DNA from: Methanarcanum sp963643255
GTDB taxonomy: Archaea; Thermoplasmatota; Thermoplasmata; Methanomassiliicoccales; Methanomethylophilaceae
Reading direction: 5' to 3'
Length of the DNA: 64,000 bases
Assembly: GCA_963643255.1 (NCBI GenBank)
Contig: CAVIIW010000008.1
Coordinates: 9,374 to 73,373, forward strand
Under the pieces are notes generated by a model that ran no database searches, was not told where the DNA came from, and saw only the letters and a program-made list of their open reading frames with translations. Positions within the stretch are counted from its first letter, which is position 1; every line of letters begins with the position of its first letter. Made by a program: the position numbers and the translations under genes. This document shows positions 25,045 to 33,167 of this stretch, one piece after another.

Positions 25045-26580
25045 GAGATTCTTGACCATGTACGGTTTTTCAAGAGAATAACCGAGCATTCTGTAGTATC
25101 CTCTGACACCTACACCTGCGGTTATTCTGATTCTGTTTTTGCTGTTTGACAATGCGATGCGCTCGGCTTCCGCAACAAGTTCGCGTCCGAAACCGCGGTG
25201 CTGCCAATCCTCACCGTCCGTTCCGATTTCCGCCATCTTACCGAAAACTTTGAGTTCTCTCACTGTGGCACAATCCGTATCATCGATTCTGAGACGGATG
25301 TAACCTATGAGGGAATCTTCGCACGTAAGATTGATGAAATGTTCCCTTCCGTTCGATGCATCGTATTCGAGATCGTTCATCTTTATTTCCGATCTTTCCG
25401 TAAGAGAAATGTCGTTATGGCCGACTTCTCTGCATCTGATACATCTGCACTGTCTTCCCGTAGCCTGAAGCCTGTCGTGTACAAGCTGACGGATGTTGCT
25501 CTTGAGAATGCCTGCTGCAATCTGATCCGCAGGAATATCACGCTGAATTCTCTGAATTCTGACGTATTCCGGAACAATAGATTTCATGTCGGCGAGGAGT
25601 TCCGTTGCTTTTTCCACATCGTACGGTTCGTATTCTCCGTTCTTCCACATGTCGTAGAGTTTTGTTCCTCCGACGACCAATGTAGTATAGAATTTCAGCA
25701 TATCGGGTCTGAATCTCGGATCGTCGAACACTTTCCTGAAACATTTCATATCATTCTCGGGATTAGAACCGGGAAGACCGGGCATCATGTGATAGCATAT
25801 CTTCAGTCCGTGGTCTTTGCATCTCTGTGTGCATTCCACGGTTTCTTTCACACCGTGACCGCGTTCTACGGCTTTGAGAATATCATCGTCGAGAATCTGC
25901 ACTCCCAGTTCCACCCTCGTCGCTCCCAGTGAAAGGGAACGATCTATCTGTATGTCGTCAAAAACATCGGGACGTGTTTCTACGGTAAGACCCACACATC
26001 TGTGTTCCGCTGTTTCATTCCACTCGTGTGCCGTATCGATATCGGGCGCATCACGTCCGTTCATGGCATCGAAACATCTCTTCACGAACCATGTCTGATA
26101 ATCCTCTTCGCGGGACGTAAACGTCCCGCCCATGATTATCAAGTCGATTTTATCTGTAATGTGACCGATTGCTTCCAGCTGGGTTATCCTGTCGGTAACC
26201 TGCATATACGGATCGAATTCGTTCCTTGCGGCACGTCTCGCCGCAGGTTCTTTACCTGTATAGGATTGAGGAGAATTGTTCTCCACTCCCCCGGGACAGT
26301 ACATACATTTTCCGTGAGGGCAAGGGTGCGGAGAAGTCATCACCGCAACAACGGCGACACCGCTGAGAGTCCTCATCGGTTTCTTCAGAAGGAAAGGAAC
26401 GACTTTCTTCTTCTCTTCCTCTCTGACATATTTCAGAATCTCGGAATTCGGAAGGACTGTGTCCAATCCGAATTTCTTACAGGCTTTCACCTTGACATCC
26501 TGGAACTTATCCCTGTCGGTGACAGAACCGTCGAGTATCTTCCCGATGAGATACCTGCTGAATTCTTCTGTAGGATTCAT
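25036..26580 (-). CDS. elp3: Elp3-type tRNA uridine-34 carboxymethylase
   Basis: Archaeal Elp3 adds a carboxymethyl group at C5 of wobble uridine in tRNA from acetyl-CoA, using radical SAM and acetyltransferase domains. The 514-residue protein has the cluster motif CPHGKCMYC (CxxxxCxxC) near residues 87-95, LIIMGGTFTSR near 144-154 and ETRPDVFDD near 201. A zinc-type Cys pair (CRCIRC) and the C-terminal GNAT acetyl-CoA-binding loop HRGFGRELVAEAERIAL follow. Full length and intact. It overlaps the upstream 81-residue gene by ATGA. Confidence 0.95.
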   Translation of the reverse strand: MNPTEEFSRYLIGKILDGSVTDRDKFQDVKVKACKKFGLDTVLPNSEILKYVREEEKKKVVPFLLKKPMRTLSGVAVVAVMTSPHPCPHGKCMYCPGGVENNSPQSYTGKEPAARRAARNEFDPYMQVTDRITQLEAIGHITDKIDLIIMGGTFTSREEDYQTWFVKRCFDAMNGRDAPDIDTAHEWNETAEHRCVGLTVETRPDVFDDIQIDRSLSLGATRVELGVQILDDDILKAVERGHGVKETVECTQRCKDHGLKICYHMMPGLPGSNPENDMKCFRKVFDDPRFRPDMLKFYTTLVVGGTKLYDMWKNGEYEPYDVEKATELLADMKSIVPEYVRIQRIQRDIPADQIAAGILKSNIRQLVHDRLQATGRQCRCIRCREVGHNDISLTERSEIKMNDLEYDASNGREHFINLTCEDSLIGYIRLRIDDTDCATVRELKVFGKMAEIGTDGEDWQHRGFGRELVAEAERIALSNSKNRIRITAGVGVRGYYRMLGYSLEKPYMVKNLSL

Positions 26581-26822
26581 CCGTAGTTCACATCGGATCT
26601 GACACGTTTACCGGCATCCGTTACACCGGGTTCGAGAACGTCTATCATGACAATCTGGGGAACGGGTATGAATCTCATCATACCTCCTTCCAATTCCATA
26701 ACAACGGCGGAATCGCCGCCTATGGCACAGTATCCCCTGAAAATACCTTCGGTATCATCCTCATCGGGTACTTTGACCCTGTATCTGCCGCCTACATTGA
26801 GTGTGAATTCACTGTCTGACAC
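26577..26822 (-). CDS. Small conserved-looking beta-rich protein, unknown
   Basis: An 81-residue protein I do not recognise. It alternates short beta strands (FTLNVGGRYRVKV, AVVMELEGGMMRFIPVPQIVMIDVLE), consistent with a small SH3-like or Sm-like barrel, and has no membrane segment. The GTG start at 26822 is supported by AAGGGATGA upstream. It sits in a run: HTH regulator, this gene (4-base gap), elp3 (ATGA overlap). The tight coupling to elp3 suggests a role in RNA modification or translation (inference). Confidence 0.7.
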   Translation of the reverse strand: MSDSEFTLNVGGRYRVKVPDEDDTEGIFRGYCAIGGDSAVVMELEGGMMRFIPVPQIVMIDVLEPGVTDAGKRVRSDVNYG

Positions 26823-26826
26823 TGCA

Positions 26827-27285
26827 TCATCCCTTCTTTTCGGAATCGACCAACGCCTGGAAATGCGCTACGGTTTTGCGGTAGTTTTCCATTGCCATGT
26901 TGACATTCGCTTCCGTAAAATTCCATGCTTTGGAGAGATCTCCGTATCTTATACGGTATCCCTTGCGGACCTGCCCGTCGAACTCCACATCCATACTCTC
27001 CAGGAGGTCCAATGACTTCAGTTTGTTCACATGTCTGTAGACCGTGGGTTTTGTCGTTGATAACAACGCAGCCAATTCCTCCACCGTCCATGCTTTGCTC
27101 ATGTTCCTCATGAAATAATCCATGAAGAGACGGTAGGGGACACTGTCCCTGATCTCGGTAGCAGACGTTTTCGGATCGTATCCTTTGGGGATATATCCGA
27201 TCTGAATGAGGAAGGTCTCGGCGACGATATCGATATCGTCCACTGAACTCAGGGGAGTATTACTAACAACTTGGAGTTCGAACAT
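26827..27285 (-). CDS. Winged-helix transcriptional regulator
   Basis: A 152-residue protein with a clear winged helix-turn-helix (MSKAWTVEELAALLSTTKPTVYRHVNKLKSLDLLES, about residues 61-96; the recognition helix is KPTVYRHVNKL). The N-terminal 60 residues are unassigned and the C-terminal 45 form a probable coiled helix. A purine-rich AAGGAAAGG precedes the ATG. Downstream it runs into the 81-residue gene and elp3. The target is unknown; autoregulation of this small operon is possible. Confidence 0.78.
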   Translation of the reverse strand: MFELQVVSNTPLSSVDDIDIVAETFLIQIGYIPKGYDPKTSATEIRDSVPYRLFMDYFMRNMSKAWTVEELAALLSTTKPTVYRHVNKLKSLDLLESMDVEFDGQVRKGYRIRYGDLSKAWNFTEANVNMAMENYRKTVAHFQALVDSEKKG

Positions 27286-27381
27286 TGAGTATCCTTTCCT
27301 TGTTACCCTGTGATAAGTAAAGGTGACTATTTAATTTATCATAAAAGAAGAAGGTTCGGAAGGATACTCCGCACGGAATTA

Positions 27382-27900
27382 TCATCCGTACAGGTCCTTC
27401 TTGACCTCTTCCACCGCACGCAGAATACTCTGCGAAGGTATTGCGGGTTTTACGGGAATCGATACAATCTTTTCGACAGTAGGTGTAACGATAGGTGCGC
27501 ATACGATTGCCAATGCACCGTCGCGTTCCGCCCTTACCGCTGCGATGATTGCGTCTTCCACCGTAGCGACGGGGTAATCCCTCAGAACCACGGGACGTCC
27601 GTCGACATCTACGCTTCTGTCGAGATTCTGTAAAACTTCGTGCGAAGCGATGATTGCGATGTAATCGTCCGAATTTGGTTCCATCAGACTTTTTACGGCT
27701 TTGAAGACAGCCCTTACGGTACGGAGATTGGGTTCTCTCTTGTCTTCAAGCATCTTGTACATCGTACTCTGGGATATGCCTGCGACGTGACAGAATTCGT
27801 TCACCGTAATTTCCAATTCGTTCTCGAGCATCTCTCTGAGGGCTTTCTGGAAACCGCCCTCTTCTTTGAGCATTCCCGAGATAAGATCGTTTATCGGCAT
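27382..27900 (-). CDS. XRE-like HTH regulator of the thioredoxin operon
   Basis: A 172-residue protein with an N-terminal Cro/XRE-like HTH (ITVNEFCHVAGISQSTMYKMLEDKREPNLRTVRAVFKAVK, about 30-69) and a C-terminal region of about 90 residues (residues 78-165) with an alternating strand and helix pattern. It resembles archaeal predicted regulators of the COG1709 type, whose ligand is unknown. It starts 1 base after the thioredoxin reductase gene, in the same operon as the double thioredoxin, so redox-related regulation is a reasonable inference. Confidence 0.75.
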   Translation of the reverse strand: MPINDLISGMLKEEGGFQKALREMLENELEITVNEFCHVAGISQSTMYKMLEDKREPNLRTVRAVFKAVKSLMEPNSDDYIAIIASHEVLQNLDRSVDVDGRPVVLRDYPVATVEDAIIAAVRAERDGALAIVCAPIVTPTVEKIVSIPVKPAIPSQSILRAVEEVKKDLYG

Positions 27901-27901
27901 C

Positions 27902-28786
27902 TTACAGACCTCTTACGTAATCGGCTGCAGATATTCCCGCCACTGCACCTTCTCCTACGGCTTTTGCAACCTGCCACGGTTTTCCCGTGACATCGCCGCA
28001 TGCAAACACGCCTTTTTCGGATGTGGCACAGTTGCGGTCTACCTTTATCGTGTCGTCGATTTCGGGCATGACATCCAAATCCATTGCCAAATCAACCGAA
28101 GATTTTGCACCCAATTCGATAAAAACACCGTCTGTGGAAATCTTCCTTCCCGATGAAAGAGTAATTCCTGTAACTCTGCTTTCTCCGTCTATTGTTGCGA
28201 CTGAATCTTCGATATCTTCGACACCTGCGGATACGGCTTTTTTAACGACGGTTTCGGAAGCTTTCAAGCTTCCGTGTACCCAATATGTCTTCGAGGCGTA
28301 GCGTGTCATGAGTTCCGCGGAGACTGCGGCCTCAGTATCGTCACCGACAATGGTTACGACACGTCCTTTGTAGAAGTTGCAGTCGCATGATGCGCAGTAG
28401 CTCACGCCTTTTCCGAAGAATTCCTTCTCCCCGGGAACATTCAGTTTCTTTCTGCTGATTCCCGTGGCGATGATTACAGCAGACGTATCGATTACGTCTC
28501 CGTTTTCAGTGGTAATTCTGAATCCGTTTCCGGTTTTTTCGGTTGCTGTGACGTTGCAGTTCATATGCACACAGCCGAAAGACTTTGCCTGTTCCAGGCC
28601 GTCCTTCAGCATCTGCAGTCCGTCCGTTTTTCCGGGAACGCCGAAATAATTTTCGATATGGGTTCCGTCCATCGCGCTTCCGTCGGGTCTTCCGATCATT
28701 ATCACGGAGACTTTCTTCCTCGAAGCGTGAATCGCAGCCTGTATTCCCGCAGGACCTGCACCCATGATGACTACGTCTGCATTCAT
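27902..28786 (-). CDS. Thioredoxin reductase-like flavoprotein with altered cofactor site
   Basis: A 294-residue member of the low-molecular-weight thioredoxin reductase family. FAD motif VVIMGAGPAGIQAAI is at residues 5-19 and the second FAD motif GVFACGDVTGKPWQ near 259-272. The active site reads CASCDC rather than the usual CATCDG, so a third Cys follows the redox pair. The NADPH domain is atypical: VGDDTEAAVSAE replaces the GGGDSAxEE loop, and HGSLKAS replaces HRRDxxRA. F420-dependent reductases (DFTR) of methanogens also lack these. ATG at 28786 is chosen over an upstream GTG (28795). It follows the double thioredoxin gene without a gap. Confidence 0.88.
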   Translation of the reverse strand: MNADVVIMGAGPAGIQAAIHASRKKVSVIMIGRPDGSAMDGTHIENYFGVPGKTDGLQMLKDGLEQAKSFGCVHMNCNVTATEKTGNGFRITTENGDVIDTSAVIIATGISRKKLNVPGEKEFFGKGVSYCASCDCNFYKGRVVTIVGDDTEAAVSAELMTRYASKTYWVHGSLKASETVVKKAVSAGVEDIEDSVATIDGESRVTGITLSSGRKISTDGVFIELGAKSSVDLAMDLDVMPEIDDTIKVDRNCATSEKGVFACGDVTGKPWQVAKAVGEGAVAGISAADYVRGL

Positions 28787-28787
28787 C

Positions 28788-29459
28788 TCATGCACCGAGA
28801 ATCATGTCTCTCAGGACTTCCGCGGTACGTTCCTGGTTGTAACCGACGATTGTACCGACCTGTTTCCCGTTCTTGAACACAAGGAGTGCGGGAATGGATT
28901 GGATGTTGAAACTCAGGGAGACTCCGGGGTTCTGATCCACGTTGAGTTTTCCCACTGCGATATCGTCCTGAGAAATCTCCGCCAGTTTTTCGATGACGGG
29001 GCCCATTCTGAGACAGGGTTTGCACCAGGGCGCCCAGCAGTCGACGAGAGCGTAGTCTTTGCTTTTGACGAATTCATTGAATGTTGCATCCGTCACAGTT
29101 GCGGCGAAGTGTACTTCCTCTTCCTTCTTTGCCGCACCTTCGATCATTCCGCAGTCTGCGAGAATTGCGAGAATATCTTCCTTGGGTCTGAGACCGACAA
29201 GGGGATCCATCAGAATTTTGTCTTTGAAAATCAGAAGTGTGGGAATTGCCTCAATACCGAATCTTGCCGAGATTCCGGGTGATTCGTCGGTGTTGAGCTT
29301 GGCTACAGCTACCTTTCCTTCCAATTCTTTGGACAGATCTTCTATTATCGGACCCATTCTTCTGCACGGGCCGCACCAGGGCGCCCAGCAGTCGATGAGT
29401 ACGAATTTGTTGTTCTCTACGAAGCTGTCGAAATCGGATTCATTCAATTCGGTGACCAT
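28788..29459 (-). CDS. Double-domain thioredoxin
   Basis: A 223-residue protein made of two fused thioredoxin domains: the first with active site WCGPC near residues 28-32 (LIDCWAPWCGPCRRMGP), the second with WCKPC near 143-147 (LVDCWAPWCKPCLRMGP). Both retain the cis-Pro segment (EAIPTLLIF, QSIPALLVF). The linker (about 105-118) contains Lys/Glu repeats. It is the first gene of an operon with thioredoxin reductase and an HTH regulator. GAGGT precedes the ATG, and TAGTATAAT near 29490 is a likely TATA box. Cytosolic, as no signal peptide is seen. Confidence 0.93.
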   Translation of the reverse strand: MVTELNESDFDSFVENNKFVLIDCWAPWCGPCRRMGPIIEDLSKELEGKVAVAKLNTDESPGISARFGIEAIPTLLIFKDKILMDPLVGLRPKEDILAILADCGMIEGAAKKEEEVHFAATVTDATFNEFVKSKDYALVDCWAPWCKPCLRMGPVIEKLAEISQDDIAVGKLNVDQNPGVSLSFNIQSIPALLVFKNGKQVGTIVGYNQERTAEVLRDMILGA

Positions 29460-29627
29460 AGGATACCTCTCTGCTATCGGGGACAGTGATTATACTATTA
29501 GGATAAAATGATAATGCGGTTACGGATACATCCGTTGCCGACGGTACGGAATTGAAAAGACTGTCGTGAGACACACGTTACAGGATAATGTTTTATCATC
29601 GTCTGTCTCTATGCAGTAAACGGTAAT

Positions 29628-29888
29628 ATGCTGGATACGGTCGAGGAAATCAAAGGGCTCAGTGTCTACGGTCCGGACGGAGTTTACATCGGAAAAGTAG
29701 AGGATGTAATCATCGATCCGTCCATAAGAGCGCTGACGGGACTGTATATTGTGAATCCGAGTCCCGTAAAAGCAGCCAACAATGTTCTTCTGAAAGTACC
29801 TTACAGATGGGTACAGTCGGTCGGAGATATTGTAATTCTGAAAACATTCCCGAAGTATGTGGACTCGGCGGGAAAGATAGTCATTTGA
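29628..29888 (+). CDS. PRC-barrel domain protein
   Basis: An 86-residue stand-alone PRC-barrel protein: EIKGLSVYGPDGVYIGKVEDVIIDPSIRALTGLYIV is the diagnostic beta pattern. It is related in fold, but not close in sequence, to the protein at 24805. It is transcribed alone and overlaps the convergent HD-domain gene by 8 bases. PRC-barrel proteins of this size take part in archaeal cell division in haloarchaea; whether that holds here is unknown. Confidence 0.83.
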   Translation: MLDTVEEIKGLSVYGPDGVYIGKVEDVIIDPSIRALTGLYIVNPSPVKAANNVLLKVPYRWVQSVGDIVILKTFPKYVDSAGKIVI

Positions 29889-30459
29889 TTATCTTGCCGC
29901 AGGGTCCTTTCAGAACAGGATGTCTTCCGAGTTCGAGAACAATCGAATCCAAATCTTCACCGTAAAGTTCGGAAAGTTCGTTATGAAGTTTTTCGATTCT
30001 GTCTGCGCCGCGTAAAGCGCCTTTCATAACAAGTTTATCCACGGAATGAGCGTGCATGATGACTTCGTCATCGCTCACCATGTTATCGGAATGAGCGACG
30101 ATTTTCTCTTCGATTGTCGAAGGCATATAGTCTCCGGGAGGAAGGCCCATTTCCTTCACGTCTTCGTCATCCAATCCGGCACCGGTGTGTTTTCTTATAA
30201 TTTCGACAATTTCCTGAGGTAATCCGCGTTCCTCGGCGATACGTGCGCCTATGGTCGCATGCATTATCGAATGTTCCACGGAACGGCCTACGTCATGCAG
30301 AAGAGCACCTGCGATAACGAGGTCTCTGTCACAGTCGATACGGTCCGCCATGCGTTCCGCCACAGCCCTTACGGTGCAGCAGTGGATGATAACTCTCTTG
30401 GAACATCCCGCGTTCCTGAGAATTTTTACACATTCGGAATCACTTGGGTATTTCGGCAA
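29881..30459 (-). CDS. HD-domain phosphohydrolase-like protein (TIGR00295 type)
   Basis: An HD-superfamily protein whose metal ligands are visible: His in VIIHCCTVRAVAERM, the HD pair in AGALLHDVGRSVEHS, a further His in MHATIGARIAEE, and Asp in HSDNMVSD. Archaeal proteins of this type are uncharacterised. I place the start at TTG 30459 (MPKYPSDSECVKIL), 20 bases inside the end of trm56; the longer open frame to 30546 overlaps trm56 by more than 100 bases. Adjacent archaeal members are often next to, or fused with, tRNA methylation genes, so a nucleotide or tRNA link is possible. Confidence 0.8.
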   Translation of the reverse strand: MPKYPSDSECVKILRNAGCSKRVIIHCCTVRAVAERMADRIDCDRDLVIAGALLHDVGRSVEHSIMHATIGARIAEERGLPQEIVEIIRKHTGAGLDDEDVKEMGLPPGDYMPSTIEEKIVAHSDNMVSDDEVIMHAHSVDKLVMKGALRGADRIEKLHNELSELYGEDLDSIVLELGRHPVLKGPCGKIIK

Positions 30460-30961
30460 CTCTCTTACCCCTGACGGTCGGTATGACTTTGATTTCACAG
30501 CCTTCGCGGTCGCTGTACAGTGCTTTTCCTTCGGTATAACGGTCAAGGAAAATTGCCAATGCAGCTATCTCCGAATGAGGCTGATTTCCTACGGATACAT
30601 TGAAATCGGCGTGCTGATAGACTTCGATCGGAACCTTCTCGGCACCGACGATGATCATGATGTCTTCATCCTTCGGAATCTGGGGAAGAACTTCGTCCAC
30701 CCTCTCACCGTACATCGTAAGGTGTACGATTTTTCCTTTGAAGTCTTTGGTCGCCTGTCTCCAGGTGACACCTGTTTTAATGGAATAATCTCCGCCGAAA
30801 CGTTCCACTACACTCCTGATGTTTTCCTCGAGTTTCGGATCTTCGGTATCGACGTAGATGCCTTTGGCTCCCAACGCCCTCGAGGATAATGCCACGTGAG
30901 TGGTAACGCGCTTGTCCCTCTCGGGACGGTGGCCTATCCTCATTATCCAAATGTCGGACAT
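30440..30961 (-). CDS. trm56: tRNA (cytidine(56)-2'-O)-methyltransferase
   Basis: aTrm56 is an archaea-specific SPOUT methyltransferase that methylates C56 in the T-loop of tRNA. The 173-residue protein begins IWIMRIGHRPERDKRVTTH. It carries the conserved HLTMYGERVDEV, IIVGAEKVPIEVYQHAD and SVGNQPHSEIAALAIFLDR (trefoil-knot SAM site). ATG at 30961 is used because it follows the upstream stop and matches the family start; a GTG at 30982 would overlap the upstream gene. It overlaps the HD-domain gene by 20 bases. Confidence 0.94.
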   Translation of the reverse strand: MSDIWIMRIGHRPERDKRVTTHVALSSRALGAKGIYVDTEDPKLEENIRSVVERFGGDYSIKTGVTWRQATKDFKGKIVHLTMYGERVDEVLPQIPKDEDIMIIVGAEKVPIEVYQHADFNVSVGNQPHSEIAALAIFLDRYTEGKALYSDREGCEIKVIPTVRGKRVAEIPK

Positions 30962-30971
30962 CTGCACACGC

Positions 30972-31472
30972 CTACTCTTCACGGATCAGTTCTATCCTGT
31001 GACCGCGGAAGTCCATTTTGACGGATCTGCGGACGAGACTCTTGAGCATCGTGGATGTCAGTCCCAGACTCTCCGCGACATCTCCTGAGAAGACACCGTC
31101 CTTTCCTACCGCATCGAGAATCTTCTGTTCGATAACGGAGTACTCTTCCTCGCTCATCATGGCAGCAGAGAGAACATCGCTGATCTCGTATACCGGCCAC
31201 TGTGCATTAATGTGGAAAGATGTGTAGGATGTGTGGAACGATTTCTCGGGGTAATTACCGCCGGTCGATATCCAGCGACTCTCGACGAGTTTCATTTTCT
31301 CGAAGAATATGATGGCGTCCCTTCCTTCGGGGCCGTATTTCTTCTCGATCTCGTCGGCTGTCCTCCATTCCAAGGTCACTTCTTTCAACACATCTCTCTT
31401 CACCGGCGTGTCCACGGACCTTAACATAGGCACGAGTTCCGATGGTTCGTTGATGACCTTGATTTTATTCAT
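30972..31472 (-). CDS. Winged-helix (ArsR-type) regulator
   Basis: A 166-residue protein with a helix-turn-helix-like N-terminal half (VDTPVKRDVLKEVTLEWRTADEIEKKYG, near 20-47), matching archaeal ArsR-like regulators, and a second possible HTH near the C-terminus (FSGDVAESLGLTSTMLKSLVRRS). ATG at 31472 (MNKIKVINEPSE) is chosen because a TTTATATA element lies near 31499-31506 and the upstream frame crosses it. The stop codon is TAG, rare in this window. It is 10 bases upstream of trm56. Confidence 0.75.
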   Translation of the reverse strand: MNKIKVINEPSELVPMLRSVDTPVKRDVLKEVTLEWRTADEIEKKYGPEGRDAIIFFEKMKLVESRWISTGGNYPEKSFHTSYTSFHINAQWPVYEISDVLSAAMMSEEEYSVIEQKILDAVGKDGVFSGDVAESLGLTSTMLKSLVRRSVKMDFRGHRIELIREE

Positions 31473-31607
31473 AACTGTTAACCCTACGTTCAAGAAAATA
31501 TATAAATGTTCCAAAAAATCCGAAACGTTCCGAACGTCTGGATGACGGCCGTGGGGATATGGGTGCAATCAGTGAGGTTTATTTACTACCGTACCAATCA
31601 AGGTGAC

Positions 31608-31769
31608 ATGACCGGCAAAGCAAAGGCCCCCGAGATGAGGTACCAGTGCCTTAAGTGCTACAAGACCCACAAGACGGAAGAGCAGGCGCTCAACTGCTGC
31701 GGTTCTATGATTCAGGCATGGGCCATCAACTACAACAAATGGGGAAGAGGCCACTGGTACGGAAGGTAA
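31608..31769 (+). CDS. Small Cys-rich zinc-ribbon-like protein (53 aa)
   Basis: A 53-residue protein with YQCLKCYKTHKTEEQALNCCGS: CxxC and CC spaced 13 residues apart, typical of a single zinc finger, followed by an aromatic C-terminus (AWAINYNKWGRGHWYGR). The start at ATG 31608 has an AGGTGA ribosome-binding sequence 3 bases away; the longer open frame upstream crosses the divergent promoter. It is probably nucleic acid-binding or structural. I do not recognise a named family. Confidence 0.75.
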   Translation: MTGKAKAPEMRYQCLKCYKTHKTEEQALNCCGSMIQAWAINYNKWGRGHWYGR

Positions 31770-31847
31770 ATCCGTACTCAATTCAAACTTCTCTTCAGGC
31801 CTTATGCGACCTGAAATTTTATTATCTTCAGTCGGCGGTATGTAAAC

Positions 31848-32153
31848 ATGGCTTCGGACAGCATGATTGAAAAACTAATCGACGAATTGGATCTTTTGGA
31901 AAGACACATTCTGATGCTGAAAGTGACAAAAGAAAACCAACCTATCGGAATTATCCGTCTGTCTGAAATTCTCGATATACCGAAACATAAGGTAAGATAT
32001 TCTCTCAGACTGTTGGAACAGGAAGGTCTGATCGCTCCTTCCGCGGAAGGCGCTACCGTTACGGATAAGTACGAACAGTATCTTAAAGACGTTTCCGAGA
32101 GTCTTGAAGATATTGTCGATATGGTCAACAGGCTGAAAAGAGAACTGCCGTAA
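31848..32153 (+). CDS. Small winged-helix regulator
   Basis: A 101-residue protein with a winged HTH (IGIIRLSEILDIPKHKVRYSLRLLEQEGLIAPSAEGATVT, about residues 33-72) framed by helices that could dimerise (IEKLIDELDLLERHILML at the start and LEDIVDMVNRLKREL at the end). It resembles small archaeal MarR-like regulators. The 78-base gap before it shows nothing but a short AT-rich stretch, and tRNA-Asn follows 41 bases later. Confidence 0.78.
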   Translation: MASDSMIEKLIDELDLLERHILMLKVTKENQPIGIIRLSEILDIPKHKVRYSLRLLEQEGLIAPSAEGATVTDKYEQYLKDVSESLEDIVDMVNRLKRELP

Positions 32154-32194
32154 GCATAATGCTTTAATACCTGTCCTCCATTGCGAGAAATACT

Positions 32195-32270
32195 GCCGTT
32201 GTAGCTCAGTAGGTAGAGCGTGTGACTGTTAATCACAAGGTCCAAGGTTCGATCCCTTGCAACGGCGCCA
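32195..32270 (+). tRNA. tRNA-Asn(GTT)
   Basis: Acceptor GCCGTTG pairs with CAACGGC; D-arm TAGCTCAGTAGGTAGAGC; anticodon loop CTGTTAA (GTT, Asn); T-arm GGTTCGATCCC. Discriminator G is followed by CCA in the DNA (32268-32270), unlike the other tRNA genes in the window. It marks the left edge of an accessory stretch. Confidence 0.95.
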
Positions 32271-32311
32271 TACTTCTGTCATTTTGTTTCCGGAGAGCGT
32301 AAGCTTTCGGT

Positions 32312-32749
32312 TTATTTTCCGATATTAAGTGCCATCGGTATGTGCGGAATGCCGTCTTCCTGAAATTCATCACCGATCTGTACGAAACCTGAGTTTTCGT
32401 AGAGTTTACGTGCGTAAGTCTGCGCGTCCAATGTAATGCGTTTTGCGTTGAGTTTTTCTTTTGAAAATTTAACTGCGGATCTGAGGATTTCCGTGCCTAA
32501 TCCGCAGTGACGTTTCACTGAGGTTACTCTTCCGAATGATACTTCGTCACTGTCTTTCGGAAGAATTCTCAAATATGCTTCGATTCCGTTTTCATCCTGC
32601 AGCCACATGTGATAACAGTGTGTGTCGATGTCGTCCACTTCCTGATATGCGCACTTCTGTTCCACAACGAAGACCGAAACTCTTAATCTGTAGATTCCGA
32701 AGAGTTCTTCGGCTGTGAGTTCTGTGAAGTGTTTTACGCATAGTTCCAT
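32312..32749 (-). CDS. ElaA-like GNAT N-acetyltransferase
   Basis: A 145-residue GNAT protein. It shows RLRVSVFVVEQKCAYQEVDDID near 18-39, typical of ElaA, and the acetyl-CoA loop VTSVKRHCGLGTEILRSAV near 75-93, then YARKLYENSGFVQIGDEFQEDGIPHIPM. ATG at 32749 is chosen; the frame open to 32797 adds 16 residues in the promoter region. The substrate is unknown; a neighbouring GNAT is common in mobile stretches. Confidence 0.88.
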   Translation of the reverse strand: MELCVKHFTELTAEELFGIYRLRVSVFVVEQKCAYQEVDDIDTHCYHMWLQDENGIEAYLRILPKDSDEVSFGRVTSVKRHCGLGTEILRSAVKFSKEKLNAKRITLDAQTYARKLYENSGFVQIGDEFQEDGIPHIPMALNIGK

Positions 32750-32858
32750 GGTATCTTTTCCCGGGATCGGACGGTTTTGATTCGAAAATATAAACACAGC
32801 GATATCACAACTTCGGCTACCTCATCCCGTTAAATACGCTAAAGTTAATAGCATTCAT

Positions 32859-33167
32859 ATGGAGGCAGAACACAGGGATTTGACAATTGACGAAATTCGC
32901 CACATAGTTAAACCAATCGCTGAAGAATACGGTATGAAGAAAGTATTCCTTTTTGGTTCTCGCGCCCGCGGAGATTACCGTCCGGATAGTGATTATGATT
33001 TTTTGATAGTGGCGCCGAGTGACTGCACATTATTCACACTTGGCGGATTTTTTACGGATCTTAAAGAGGCATTAGGTTCAGAGATTGATGTCGTTTGCAA
33101 AAACGGATTACACAAAGATTTTGCTGATACAATTTCGAAGGATGTGAGGGTCGTTTATGAATCCTAA
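32859..33167 (+). CDS. mntA: MNT-domain nucleotidyltransferase (MntA-type antitoxin)
   Basis: A 102-residue minimal nucleotidyltransferase with the motif GSRARGDYRPDSDYDFL near residues 32-48 (GSxARGxxxxxSDxD) and a later Asp in GSEIDVVCK. In type VII toxin-antitoxin modules MntA adds AMP to the HepT toxin and so silences it. It overlaps the downstream HEPN gene by 11 bases, as in known MntA/HepT pairs. The DNA here is more AT-rich than the neighbouring genes, which suggests horizontal gain. Confidence 0.9.
   Translation: MEAEHRDLTIDEIRHIVKPIAEEYGMKKVFLFGSRARGDYRPDSDYDFLIVAPSDCTLFTLGGFFTDLKEALGSEIDVVCKNGLHKDFADTISKDVRVVYES

Noticed and set aside
30460..30546. Long N-terminus of the HD-domain protein
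   Set aside because: It overlaps trm56 in another frame; the HD family begins near 30459.
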